The position numbers were made by a program, and so were the translations under genes. Positions 1 through 8,311 of a stretch of 19,646 nt of DNA are shown piece by piece. Every line of letters starts with the position of its first letter. The stretch's first letter is position 1. The notes under the pieces were generated by a model that worked only from the letters and a program-made list of their open reading frames with translations, was not told where the DNA came from and did no database searches. The stretch is from NCBI GenBank assembly GCA_947460565.1, contig CANHJJ010000009.1:1-19646 (forward strand). Reading direction: 5' to 3'. Source of the DNA: Bacteroidota bacterium (GTDB lineage Bacteria > Bacteroidota > Bacteroidia > UKL13-3).

Positions 1-770
1 TATCCATCATGGCTTCGCACACCCGCTATTTTGCCAACAATACTGTGAATTTCGCAGGTGTGGTTTTTAAGCCTGGTAAACTAAGCTATGTGGGTGTAAG
101 CGTGATGTCGCTAAACTTTGCCGACATGGACGAAACCACTGAATTTCAACCTTTCGGAACGGGTAGAAAAGTAAATGTAAACAATACTTTAATTGGGCTT
201 ACTTATGCCAAAATACTAACCCAATCTTTCTCATTTGGTATGACAGGAAAATGGGCTCATGAGGCCATAGGGGATGTTCAAACCAATGATATACTTTTTG
301 ACTTAGGACTGAAATACAATATTGGATTGATGGGCTCTCGTTTTGGAGTGACCTTTAGCAATTTTGGCATGAACGTTTCTCCAGAAGGTAATGTAAGTAT
401 ACTGAAATTAAGCGGCATTCAGAAAGTAAACAATTTTAGTGAAGTATCTGCCCCTGCTGCTTTCAGAGTAGGTGTGGCTTTCGACCCTATCAATAAAGGC
501 ATTCACAAGCTTACCTTGGCCGGACAATTAAATCACCCAACTGACAATAATGAAACATTTAGCACAGGTGCAGAATATTCCCTGAAGAGATTATTGCATG
601 TTCGAACAGGCTGGGAATTTGGTACTGATGAAGGCTATAATTTCCCTCCAATTGGTATGGGAATAAAACTACCGTATAGCAAGTATTTGCTATCATTTGA
701 TTACAGCATGGTAAGTAAGCAGCGCTTAGGAAATTTAAATCGTATTACATTGGCATTAACCATCAGATAA
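1..770 (+). CDS. PorV/PorQ-family outer-membrane beta-barrel protein, 5' partial
   Basis: The reading frame is open to the window edge (first full codon at base 3), so the N-terminus and signal peptide are missing. The ATG at base 9 is probably internal, because no signal sequence follows it and the protein starts in mid-barrel. The visible 255 residues are alternating amphipathic beta strands with Gly/aromatic turns (for example VGVSVMSLNFADMD and FSFGMTGKWAHEAIGD), and the last strand reads LNRITLALTIR. This matches, from family knowledge, the PorV/PorQ (UPF0164-like) outer-membrane proteins of Bacteroidota. Members include T9SS PorV and PorQ, but many paralogues have no assigned role. It is probably not canonical PorV, though that is judged from memory. 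Its TAA stop is followed immediately by the ATG of the lipoprotein gene, so the two are almost certainly co-transcribed. Confidence 0.75.
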   Translation, partial: SIMASHTRYFANNTVNFAGVVFKPGKLSYVGVSVMSLNFADMDETTEFQPFGTGRKVNVNNTLIGLTYAKILTQSFSFGMTGKWAHEAIGDVQTNDILFDLGLKYNIGLMGSRFGVTFSNFGMNVSPEGNVSILKLSGIQKVNNFSEVSAPAAFRVGVAFDPINKGIHKLTLAGQLNHPTDNNETFSTGAEYSLKRLLHVRTGWEFGTDEGYNFPPIGMGIKLPYSKYLLSFDYSMVSKQRLGNLNRITLALTIR

Positions 771-2027
771 ATGAGAGTTTATAGTAAATATACACTTATA
801 TGGATTGTACTTTTGGGTACACTTAGCTCGTGTTCATTATTTGGCGACAAAAAGAATGCAACTTCTGATCAAGTGTTTCAACAAGGACAAATTGACCCCA
901 ATTTGGTAACCAATTCTGTGGGTTATGTGCCTCTATATCCTTTCATCACAGGTGTTACAGCCCCGGTGGATGTTTTCGTAGGTTATGATGAAATGACTTA
1001 TGTGGTTGAAGATATGAACCCAGGCGATATCAAAGACAATCGCTTATCGGTATTTGATCCAAATGGTAAAAGGGTTTATTCAATAGTAATTCCAGGTGCT
1101 ACAGATGTAACCCAAGACAGACGCTTGCATGTTTTTGTGGCAGGAAGAAAAATGTTGAACGATTCAGTAAATTTCGCAGCCATATTTCATATCATTAATG
1201 TAAGTCAAGGCAATGCTCAATTCCTTGATACTTTGGTTCACCCAAACTGCGATGCAAGTAGAGCACAAACAAGTTTCAGAGGTGCCGATGATGTTGCTGT
1301 TCAGTTTACTGGTTTGGCAACTTTATATGATAACACTCTTTATGTAAGTAGGACCGGACCTAGAAATGATGTCAATTCATCTGTGGCTGTACCTGATAAT
1401 GGGGTACTTGTGTTTGATAAAAACATGAACAATACAGGCTATTCGCAGGGTTTAAATCCAAATGAATCAAGTTTAAAATCTTGTGTGGGTTTAAGTGCCA
1501 TTGCCACCAATGCTGCGCCACCTCAGCGTTTACAGGGTGTTAGTACAAGCAAAAGTTTCTTTAGCACCTTGGCAGATAAAAGCAAAACCATTGAATTTAG
1601 AGCATTGGCTATTAACGTAGTTGACAATCCTGATGCAGGAACTATGTATGGTGAATCAAGCCAGTTTTTGAATTTTGATTTTAGTAAAGCCAATCGCTTT
1701 ATGTATGAACCATTGCGCTTTAAAAACCCTGTTGATTGCTACATTGCACCTGATCAATTGAACTATTATTTTGTGGTGGATGATGAAACAGATTCAGTTT
1801 ATATTTTCACCAATCAAGGTTTTGAGGGTGTAAATCCACCTGCGAATTCAACTGTAAAAAAACAAATCATTGCATCATTTGGAGGAATTGGGAAAGATGG
1901 TTCAAGCACCGGACCATTTAACTTCAACAATCCTTCAGGGGTTTGCTATTTCAATCGCACCCTATACGTGGCCGACAAAGGCAATAATAGAATTTGTAGA
2001 TACAAATTGAATGTAGACTTACAATAA
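771..2027 (+). CDS. Lipoprotein with C-terminal NHL/beta-propeller repeat
   Basis: The 418-residue protein has a lipoprotein signal: basic N-terminus, hydrophobic stretch, then LSSC with the lipidated cysteine at residue 21. It should therefore be exported and anchored in a membrane, probably the outer one. The body is beta-rich. Around residues 366-413 it has a recognisable NHL-type blade with FGGIGKDGSSTGPFNFNNPSG, then LYVADKGNNRICRY, which is the usual 'NPxGVav...lyVaDsgNnRI' signature. Earlier segments such as YVVEDMN...RLSVFDPNGKRVYSI look like further, more diverged propeller blades. No catalytic motif was seen, so a binding or scaffold role is inferred. Its ATG starts directly after the TAA of the barrel gene (TAA|ATG, no spacer), which suggests translational coupling and a shared envelope function. 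Confidence 0.75.
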   Translation: MRVYSKYTLIWIVLLGTLSSCSLFGDKKNATSDQVFQQGQIDPNLVTNSVGYVPLYPFITGVTAPVDVFVGYDEMTYVVEDMNPGDIKDNRLSVFDPNGKRVYSIVIPGATDVTQDRRLHVFVAGRKMLNDSVNFAAIFHIINVSQGNAQFLDTLVHPNCDASRAQTSFRGADDVAVQFTGLATLYDNTLYVSRTGPRNDVNSSVAVPDNGVLVFDKNMNNTGYSQGLNPNESSLKSCVGLSAIATNAAPPQRLQGVSTSKSFFSTLADKSKTIEFRALAINVVDNPDAGTMYGESSQFLNFDFSKANRFMYEPLRFKNPVDCYIAPDQLNYYFVVDDETDSVYIFTNQGFEGVNPPANSTVKKQIIASFGGIGKDGSSTGPFNFNNPSGVCYFNRTLYVADKGNNRICRYKLNVDLQ

Positions 2028-2144
2028 TCTGTCTTCAATTAAACCTAACATCATTTCAGACTTACTACTAAAACCAGTTATAAAAAAGCTATATTTTACT
2101 TGCAATAAAGATTTTAAGTAATTATGTTGCTTAAAAAAATTTGA

Positions 2145-3446
2145 GTGAAGCGAAGCGAAATTTTAATTGAAGGCACTATTATTAGTAATGAGAATATCCT
2201 CGTAAACAAGGGAAATCTATTACATCGAATTATCATGATGATTGTTCTATGTCAGTCTTTGTTTTATACCATATTTAACTATGCATTGGGCAATACTATC
2301 CAAGCCTATATAACCTTTAGTTTAGTGCCTGTTTCTATTATTGCGTATATCTTTTCCTTGTTAGGAAACACAACCCTTTCTAAAATTTTCAATTTGCTAT
2401 GTGTAGTTGGAGTTATCTCCATTCTTGCCATATTAGTGGGAAAGGAGACCGGTATTTTATTTTTTTTTATTCCCATTTTTGTGAGCACACTTATCGTATT
2501 TCAAGGAAAAGAAAGATGGCTAGGTTATGTTCTAACAAGTATTAGTTTTATTATCTTCTTGTTTCTTATTCTAAGTAATTACAGAATAACAGAGGGCAAT
2601 GAAATGAACCCAAGAGAGATAGAAATAGAATGGATGCTAAACATAGGAGGTTCATGTTTAGTTACTGTCATGGAATTACTTTTCATACTTACTATAAGTA
2701 ACAGTATTCAAAGGCAATTGATTGAGAAAAGCAATTCGATAAATGCAATAAATAAGGAGTTGAATGCAACCATTCACACTAGAGATAAAATGATATCTGT
2801 TATATCTCATGATGTTAGAGGGCCTTTATCGCTCATCAATTCGGGATTAAATTTGGTTAATTGGGAAGCAAATTTAGATAAGGATGAAAAGGAAATTGTG
2901 AAGGAATTACAAAATCGTGCTGATGCTACTGTAAATCTAATAGACAATTTAGTATTATGGTCGAGAAGCCAAACCAAGGAAATACACTATAATCCAAAGT
3001 TACTGAGCAATAATGATTTGAATGACATTTTGAGTAACATATTAACACTTCAAAACTCAAAAGGCATCCGTATAGATTGGCAATTAAACGAAGGCGGTAA
3101 TGTGTTTACTGATAAAAACTTACTACAAGCTATTCTGCGAAACTTATTATCAAATGCTGTTAAATATACTTCTATAGGTGGAAGTATTACAGTGAAAACT
3201 AAAACCCTCGATGAAGGTACTGAAATATCTATTACAGATAGTGGAATGGGTATGAACGAAGAAACCATTCATAAAATTGAATCGGGAATATCTCATACAA
3301 GCCTTGGCACCGAAAACGAAAAAGGTCATGGTATAGGATTGCAATTGGTTTCTGAGTTTTTAGAAAAAAGTGGTTCAAAATTGCATATAAAATCTACAAT
3401 AGGTAAAGGCTCTACATTTTCATTTATTTTGGGTTCAAAAGCTTAG
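2145..3446 (+). CDS. Orphan sensor histidine kinase with six-TM input domain
   Basis: This 433-residue membrane kinase has six hydrophobic segments (about residues 28-48, 52-73, 79-98, 102-119, 125-144, 166-188), then a short coiled linker and a HisKA/HATPase_c core. Key residues are H222 in ISHDVRGPL (phosphoacceptor), N337 in LLSNAVKYT (N box), D365 in DSGMGM (G1) and GHGIGL at 394-399 (G2). It should autophosphorylate and pass phosphate to a response regulator, but none is adjacent. There is no large periplasmic loop, so the stimulus is probably sensed within the membrane. The start is a GTG directly preceded by an in-frame TGA. ATG codons at residues 31 and 32 are alternatives, but they would cut into the first membrane segment. 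Upstream, TATATTTT at 2090-2097 is one base away from the phylum -7 consensus. Kinase identity is certain; the exact start is less so. Confidence 0.9.
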   Translation: MKRSEILIEGTIISNENILVNKGNLLHRIIMMIVLCQSLFYTIFNYALGNTIQAYITFSLVPVSIIAYIFSLLGNTTLSKIFNLLCVVGVISILAILVGKETGILFFFIPIFVSTLIVFQGKERWLGYVLTSISFIIFLFLILSNYRITEGNEMNPREIEIEWMLNIGGSCLVTVMELLFILTISNSIQRQLIEKSNSINAINKELNATIHTRDKMISVISHDVRGPLSLINSGLNLVNWEANLDKDEKEIVKELQNRADATVNLIDNLVLWSRSQTKEIHYNPKLLSNNDLNDILSNILTLQNSKGIRIDWQLNEGGNVFTDKNLLQAILRNLLSNAVKYTSIGGSITVKTKTLDEGTEISITDSGMGMNEETIHKIESGISHTSLGTENEKGHGIGLQLVSEFLEKSGSKLHIKSTIGKGSTFSFILGSKA

Positions 3447-3458
3447 CTCCTAGAGCTA
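3444..3458. terminator. Short hairpin spanning the stop codons of two convergent genes
   Basis: TAGCTC and GAGCTA form a 6-bp inverted repeat around CTA. The left arm begins with the TAG stop of the histidine kinase, and the right arm contains the complement of the TAG stop of the SprT-like gene. The intergenic distance is 9 bp. No strong T-tract follows on the + side; a TTTT sits just beyond it on the - side. A role as a compact bidirectional terminator is inferred and weak. Confidence 0.3.
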
Positions 3459-4109
3459 GGTTTCACGAATTACTTCAGCCATCGAATGAACCTTATATTT
3501 AAGTTTCCCATCCAATGTTTCACATAAAACATACGTTCTCAACTTATGCAATTTTCGCATGAAAATTGTATTATTCTTCATCCTAAATATTTCACCTTCT
3601 GCTAGGTCGTTCAACACCAATTTATCTTGTTGTCTCACATCATATTTCTTAAGCACTTGCATCAACTTCACATCTGCAGACTGCGAATACTTTGGGTTTC
3701 GCATATGCTTTGCCAACATGGCCTGCAAATCATAAGGGAAAATTTTAGCTTCCAAAAACGGCTTCATGTTCAATTGAAACTCCCTCTTCCATTCATCCCC
3801 ATGGGAATCGTGGTTTGGGCCATATTTTACAAAAGCTGTATGATGCGAAACCTCATGAACAAAAGTTAGTAAAAACTCAAAGGGGCTCAAGTTATGGTTT
3901 ACTGTTATTCGATTACCCTTGCCATGATGTGGGCTATAATCACCATACCTGCTTTTGCGCTCAACTTCCACATGAAGATTCAGCTTGTGAAACATAATCA
4001 ACTCAGCACAATAAGAAACTGTTTCTGCAGGTAAAAACCTTGCCAAGGCTTTCATCAATTGAGATTTATGGGTTTCTTGTTGGGGACTTAACGTACTAAA
4101 TATTTGCAA
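3456..4109 (-). CDS. SprT-like zinc metallopeptidase domain protein
   Basis: The 217-residue protein carries the SprT-like (zincin) signature: HEVSH at residues 85-89 gives the HExxH zinc-binding and catalytic motif, and HGDEW starting at H103 gives the third ligand region. The surrounding pattern, with a YGDY segment before the motif and NHNLSPFEFLLTF leading into it, is typical of the family. The C-terminal part (about 160-217) aligns by position with the zinc-ribbon region of SprT but has one cysteine, so no ribbon can form. The family includes SPRTN-type DNA-protein crosslink proteases and uncharacterised bacterial SprT proteins, so the substrate is unknown. There is no signal peptide, so it is cytoplasmic. 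It is convergent with the kinase gene and divergent from the TonB receptor gene. The ATG follows a stretch containing TTTACTTTG, which is close to but not an exact promoter element. Confidence 0.88.
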   Translation of the reverse strand: MQIFSTLSPQQETHKSQLMKALARFLPAETVSYCAELIMFHKLNLHVEVERKSRYGDYSPHHGKGNRITVNHNLSPFEFLLTFVHEVSHHTAFVKYGPNHDSHGDEWKREFQLNMKPFLEAKIFPYDLQAMLAKHMRNPKYSQSADVKLMQVLKKYDVRQQDKLVLNDLAEGEIFRMKNNTIFMRKLHKLRTYVLCETLDGKLKYKVHSMAEVIRET

Positions 4110-4135
4110 TGTTTACAAAGTAAATGTGAAGGCAG

Positions 4136-4158
4136 TGAAAAACAATAATTGTTTTTCA
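4136..4158. promoter_or_regulatory. 23-bp palindrome, candidate operator
   Basis: Perfect 11-bp arms TGAAAAACAAT and ATTGTTTTTCA flank a single central A. The palindrome lies between two divergent start codons (SprT-like gene and TonB-dependent receptor), where no terminator is needed. Its right arm covers the proposed -33 box of the receptor promoter. It looks like a binding site for a dimeric regulator. The regulator is not identifiable from the window. Confidence 0.5.
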
Positions 4159-4176
4159 AAATATAGATTAAATTTG
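4148..4176 (+). promoter_or_regulatory. Predicted promoter of the TonB-dependent receptor
   Basis: TAAATTTG at 4169-4176 matches the Bacteroidota -7 consensus TAnnTTTG exactly. ATTG at 4148-4151 supplies a -33 TTG with a 17-base gap, inside the range reported for the phylum. A start just downstream would give a leader of roughly 100 bases. The -33 box lies in the right arm of the palindrome at 4136-4158. Confidence 0.4.
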
Positions 4177-4285
4177 AGTAAAATCGGAGTCAAAGACTTG
4201 TTTCACAAGCATTTCATCTTAAATCAAACTCAGCAAATAAATAATATGTAAAACCCAACAAAAAAATTATTTTGCAAAGGTTTGT

Positions 4286-7147
4286 ATGAAGAAAGTTTAC
4301 GCATTTATTTTTACCCTATTTATTTACCTAAATGTCTCTGCACAAGGAACTGGAAGTATATCTGGAAGGGTAATTGATAAGAAAGATAATTCAGAATTAA
4401 TAGGCGTTACAGTGCTTGTCAAAGGAACCTCTTTTGGCACGGTTACAGATGTAAACGGTAACTTTATCCTTAAAGGTCTAAAGCCTAAAGAATATAATAT
4501 TGAAATCAGCTACCTAGGCTATCAAAAAATTTTAGAAACGGGTGTAAAGGTGAAAGCGGGTGAAAACAATAAACTAGAAACCTTTGAAATGAAACCCTCT
4601 TCATCCAATATTGATGAAGTAACCATCATTGGTAAAAAGCCTTTGATAGATATTGAAAAAGCGCAAACCATTAATACAATTAGTCAAGAAAACATAGAAC
4701 TGGCTCCTGCTCGTCAAATTCAAAGCATTATTAATACACAACCAGGCGTTGTTCAAGCTCCTGCGGGTGTTAGTATACGCGGTGGCAGAACCTACGAAAC
4801 CAAGATGATGATTGATGGGGTTTCAGTTACCGACCCATTGGCAGGTACAGGTTTTGGACTTGATATAGGCTCAAATGCAGTGGGTGATATTGAAGTAACT
4901 ACAGGTGGTATTGGTGCCGAGGTGGGTGATGCCACCGCTGGTGTTGTAAATACCAAAACCCGCAATGCTAGTGATAAAAACGAATTTTCAATAAACTACA
5001 AAAGGGATAATTTTGGTTTTAATAAAGGGGCTCGCTCCAACTGGAATAGCCAAGTGATTGAGTTCAATGCTTCAGGACCTATGCTGAAAAAGAAACTGAA
5101 CAGTCGCTTAAAATATTTGGTATCAGCACGAGCATCTTTCTCTGACGAATTTTACCAAAATCCTGCTAATCAAATTAGCTCTTCTTTGCTTAAAGAAAAT
5201 GGTTTTATAAGCACCAATTGGACACCCTATCAAGATAATCGTTGGTCTTTTTTAGCTAAACTAAGCTACGACTTGAGCAAAGGCATGAAGCTAACAGCGA
5301 CCATGATGCGTTCAATAACAGTAAATCAAGATGTGAATTTATTACGTGTTTTTGGAAATGATGCGCCATATTCTCCTGGCTACCAGTACAACTTTTCGCA
5401 GCAAATGGATAATGCGAATACATACACACATGACTCGTATTTGCAAACCCTAAATTTTAAGCATTCGGTTAACAAACGTTTTTCATACAATGCTACACTC
5501 TCAAGACTGTTTGTGCAACTAAGAGCTGATGCCAATGGCAGAGATTGGAGGCCAAGCAATGTAGACCAAGTATTTGATCCAAACTCTATTAATACTTTTC
5601 CTATTACCATTTTCCAACCTACCAACCGAGATAGCGTGGTTTTTCCAAACTCCCCGTCAGGCTTTTATAACAACAATGGTATTGCCACACAATGGCATCA
5701 TCATTACTTAGAAGAATATTCGGCCAATGCCCAAGGAAACATTTTCAGTCGCAATTCATTAAACAAGCTAACTTTTGGATTTGAGATGAAGTTTCAAAAC
5801 ATGCAGTGGATAGACATCACTCGCCCTTGGATTGGTGCACCCATTCGCTTGGCAGATGGAAGCTATACACAAAGTTTTAGGCTTGGACAACAAAGCGACT
5901 TATGGACTGTGAGCCCTCAGCGCGGTGGTTTCTATGTTACAGACCAAATAAAATACAAAGGTTTAATAGCCAGTGTGGGTGGAAGGTTTGAATACTGGGC
6001 TCCTGGCAAATACATTGATGATGCCGTGAACGACCCTCGTTCTCCTATTCGTAATGAAATCAGACAAGACTATTTAAACTCATCAGTACAATTAGGTGAT
6101 TTAAGGTATAAATTCCGATTCCTTCCAAAGATTAATGCTTCTTTCCCAATAGCTGAAAACCAAATGTTGTATTTCAATTATGGACATAGCACCATTCTAC
6201 CTCATCCTTCTTTTGTATATCCAGGTTTAAACCCACTTTATCAAGATAGATCAACCATCGCAAACCTTGGTAATCCAAATTTAAATCCAGAGGTTGACAT
6301 CAGTTACGAGATAGGTTTACGCTCACAAATAACCAATAATGATGCATTAACCATATCGGCATTTTGGAAAGACAAATACGATTTTATTACCAGTGCAGTG
6401 GTATTGGTAAAAGATTTTCAAGGTCGTGATGTTAGCCGCACCATCCGCATCAATAGCGATTATGCCCGTTCGCGTGGTATCGAGTTGGGATATATCAAAC
6501 GTATTGGCACATGGTACAATGGACAATTGGCATTTACCTACACTGTTAATACAGGACAAAGTGCTTCGGCCAACGAAAAGTTAAAAGACATTTTAGCAAG
6601 TGGTAATGTGGAAGACACCAAAGAATACTATATGCCATGGGATATGCCCTATGATTTTAAAACCAATCATGTATTTAAGATTGATAGAAAGCATGGCTTG
6701 TTTGGCAAATCGTGGTTAAACAAAATGAGCTTTTATTTTGAAACGGTTACCCGCTCGGGAGTGCGCTACACGCCCTACCAATTTGATAGAATTGATGCTC
6801 AAACTAGCAGGCCAATTTATGTGGTTAATCCTAGTCCTGACGCCCGTTGGAGCAAAGTGGGTGAATATTGGTTTTGGGCTGATTTAACCATTACCAAATG
6901 GTGGCAAACCAAATATGCTAAATTCTCATTTAACGTGCAAATCACCAATGTGTTTGATAACCTAAATGCATCCATCATTAACCCTGTAACAGGTAAAGCC
7001 TACCAAAACGGAGACAATGTACCTGATTCTTGGAGCGACCCAAGATACGTGGATCCTAGACTTGGCAACTCAGCGCCACCTCCTACCAACCCTGCTAGAT
7101 ACTTAGCACAAAGACATATCGTATTGGGTGTGAATGTGAAATTTTAG
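4286..7147 (+). CDS. TonB-dependent outer-membrane receptor with CarboxypepD_reg-like domain
   Basis: The 953-residue protein has a signal peptide (residues 1-20, ending NVSAQ) and a CarboxypepD_reg-like domain at about 22-104 (GSISGRVIDKKDNSELIGV, then TVTDVNGNFILKGL). A DEVTIIG segment at 110-116 has the usual position of the conserved strand before the plug. The plug domain runs from about 120 to 225 (LAPARQIQSIINTQPGV, SIRGGR, IDGVSVTDP, IEVTTGGIGAEVGDATAGVVN). The rest is a large beta-barrel ending in VLGVNVKF with a terminal Phe. Such proteins import a ligand across the outer membrane using TonB/ExbBD energy. No SusD-like partner or catabolic enzyme is adjacent, so the substrate cannot be named and it is not a standard SusCD pair. 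It stands alone, with its own predicted promoter and a candidate operator upstream. Confidence 0.9.
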   Translation: MKKVYAFIFTLFIYLNVSAQGTGSISGRVIDKKDNSELIGVTVLVKGTSFGTVTDVNGNFILKGLKPKEYNIEISYLGYQKILETGVKVKAGENNKLETFEMKPSSSNIDEVTIIGKKPLIDIEKAQTINTISQENIELAPARQIQSIINTQPGVVQAPAGVSIRGGRTYETKMMIDGVSVTDPLAGTGFGLDIGSNAVGDIEVTTGGIGAEVGDATAGVVNTKTRNASDKNEFSINYKRDNFGFNKGARSNWNSQVIEFNASGPMLKKKLNSRLKYLVSARASFSDEFYQNPANQISSSLLKENGFISTNWTPYQDNRWSFLAKLSYDLSKGMKLTATMMRSITVNQDVNLLRVFGNDAPYSPGYQYNFSQQMDNANTYTHDSYLQTLNFKHSVNKRFSYNATLSRLFVQLRADANGRDWRPSNVDQVFDPNSINTFPITIFQPTNRDSVVFPNSPSGFYNNNGIATQWHHHYLEEYSANAQGNIFSRNSLNKLTFGFEMKFQNMQWIDITRPWIGAPIRLADGSYTQSFRLGQQSDLWTVSPQRGGFYVTDQIKYKGLIASVGGRFEYWAPGKYIDDAVNDPRSPIRNEIRQDYLNSSVQLGDLRYKFRFLPKINASFPIAENQMLYFNYGHSTILPHPSFVYPGLNPLYQDRSTIANLGNPNLNPEVDISYEIGLRSQITNNDALTISAFWKDKYDFITSAVVLVKDFQGRDVSRTIRINSDYARSRGIELGYIKRIGTWYNGQLAFTYTVNTGQSASANEKLKDILASGNVEDTKEYYMPWDMPYDFKTNHVFKIDRKHGLFGKSWLNKMSFYFETVTRSGVRYTPYQFDRIDAQTSRPIYVVNPSPDARWSKVGEYWFWADLTITKWWQTKYAKFSFNVQITNVFDNLNASIINPVTGKAYQNGDNVPDSWSDPRYVDPRLGNSAPPPTNPARYLAQRHIVLGVNVKF

Positions 7148-7182
7148 GTTTTGAGCACCTAGTAATTCGACTAGAACTTAGA

Positions 7183-7205
7183 GGATTAAAAATGAATCCG
7201 ATTTT
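7183..7205 (+). terminator. Weak hairpin after the TonB-dependent receptor
   Basis: GGATT and AATCC form a 5-bp stem with a 7-base loop, followed by GATTTT. It lies 35 bases after the receptor stop. A second small inverted repeat, CTAGT and ACTAG (7159-7174), precedes it. The 246-base gap up to the convergent xerD gene holds nothing else recognisable. Confidence 0.25.
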
Positions 7206-7393
7206 GTGTACCCATTTATTCTTCAAGTTAACAAAGCGACTATGAAGTATTATGAATAGTAGTGTCTCTGTGAAACATACTCACGCATTAGAATTTTATT
7301 GGGTTGCAAAGTCTTTTCTCATTGAAAATCTTTAACCAACTGTGCATAAAAGAACGACTTAAAGATGACATTATTTAGCCAAAAAAATCAAAA

Positions 7394-8296
7394 CTACTTC
7401 TTACCCCTTGGATGAAAATCAATAATAACCGTGCGCAGGTAATCACGGTCAAGGTGTGTGTATATTTCGGTGGTGGTAATACTCTCGTGACCTAGCATTT
7501 GTTGCACAGCCCTCAGGTCTGCCCCTGCTTCTACCATACAGGTAGCAAAGGAATGGCGTAAGGTATGCGGACTGATACTCTTTTTAATTCCTGCCTCTGC
7601 TGCCATTTTTTTTATGATATAAAATATCATAACCCTAGAAAGCTTTGCCCCTCTCCTATTCAGAAATAAAATGTCTACGTCAGCTGCTTTTATCTGCTGG
7701 TGGTTTCTCACATATTCAAGGTAAAAATCAATAAACTTAATTGCTACCGAACCAATGGGTACCAGCCTTTCTTTATTTCCCTTACCCACCACTTTAATGA
7801 AACCATCTTGCTTAAAAATATCAGAAATCTTTAATCCAACGGTTTCACTCACGCGCAAGCCACAGCTAAACATGGTTTCAATAATCGCCTTATTGCGTAT
7901 TCCCTCCTCACTGCTTTGGTCGAGAGTTGAGAGCATAGCATCAATCTCATGCACTGCAAGCACATCGGGTAAAGTGCGTTTGAGCTTAGGCGCTTCCAGC
8001 AATTCGGCAGGGTTTTCTTTAATCATATCTTCAAGGAGAAGGTATTTATAAAAAGCCTTTATACCTGATAATATGCGGGCTTGGCTAGTGGCTGTAAAGC
8101 CCATCTCATGCACCCATCTCAAAAATTCTCTGAGGGTTGCCAAATCCATGCTTTCTGGCTGCGTTTGCAGAGCCTTGGCTTCAAGAAATTGTTGTAATTT
8201 ATCTACATCATGGAGATATGCTTCTACACTGTTTCCCGAAAGCGATTTTTCGAGTTGAAGATACATTTTGAATCCATTGGTGTATGATTGCCACAT
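7394..8296 (-). CDS. xerD: Site-specific tyrosine recombinase XerD
   Basis: The 300-residue length is typical of XerC/XerD. An N-terminal SAM-like core-binding domain (about 1-90) is followed by the catalytic domain with the full set of residues: R148 in SCGLRVSE, K172 in VGKGNKERL, H244 and R247 in HTLRHSFAT, H270 in LGHESITTT and the nucleophile Y279 in EIYTH. It should act with a XerC-type partner at dif to resolve chromosome dimers. The absence of any neighbouring mobile-element gene, and the GLRVSE, HTLRHSFAT and LGHESITTTEIYTH motifs, favour the housekeeping XerD over an integrase. It lies 47 bases downstream of the threonine dehydrogenase gene on the same strand, with a 16-bp palindrome in the gap, so co-transcription is possible. 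The minus strand after the stop is T-rich but shows no clear hairpin. Confidence 0.92.
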   Translation of the reverse strand: MWQSYTNGFKMYLQLEKSLSGNSVEAYLHDVDKLQQFLEAKALQTQPESMDLATLREFLRWVHEMGFTATSQARILSGIKAFYKYLLLEDMIKENPAELLEAPKLKRTLPDVLAVHEIDAMLSTLDQSSEEGIRNKAIIETMFSCGLRVSETVGLKISDIFKQDGFIKVVGKGNKERLVPIGSVAIKFIDFYLEYVRNHQQIKAADVDILFLNRRGAKLSRVMIFYIIKKMAAEAGIKKSISPHTLRHSFATCMVEAGADLRAVQQMLGHESITTTEIYTHLDRDYLRTVIIDFHPRGKK

Positions 8297-8311
8297 TATA
8301 ATTTCGGAGGG

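Noticed and set aside
9..770. ATG at position 9 as the true start of the first gene.
   Set aside because: The frame is open to the window edge, no signal peptide follows the ATG, and the protein would begin in the middle of a barrel strand. The gene is treated as 5' partial.
4286..7147. SusC/SusD-type polysaccharide utilization locus.
   Set aside because: No SusD-like lipoprotein, glycoside hydrolase or sugar sensor is adjacent. The lipoprotein at 771-2027 is a beta-propeller and lies in a different operon.
7159..7174. CTAGT/ACTAG inverted repeat after the TonB receptor as a terminator.
   Set aside because: The stem has only 5 bp, is AT-rich and lacks a following T-tract. It is mentioned only alongside the slightly better hairpin downstream.
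7148..7393. Possible small RNA or tRNA in the gap between the receptor and xerD.
   Set aside because: No cloverleaf, no promoter match and no coding-like frame was found.
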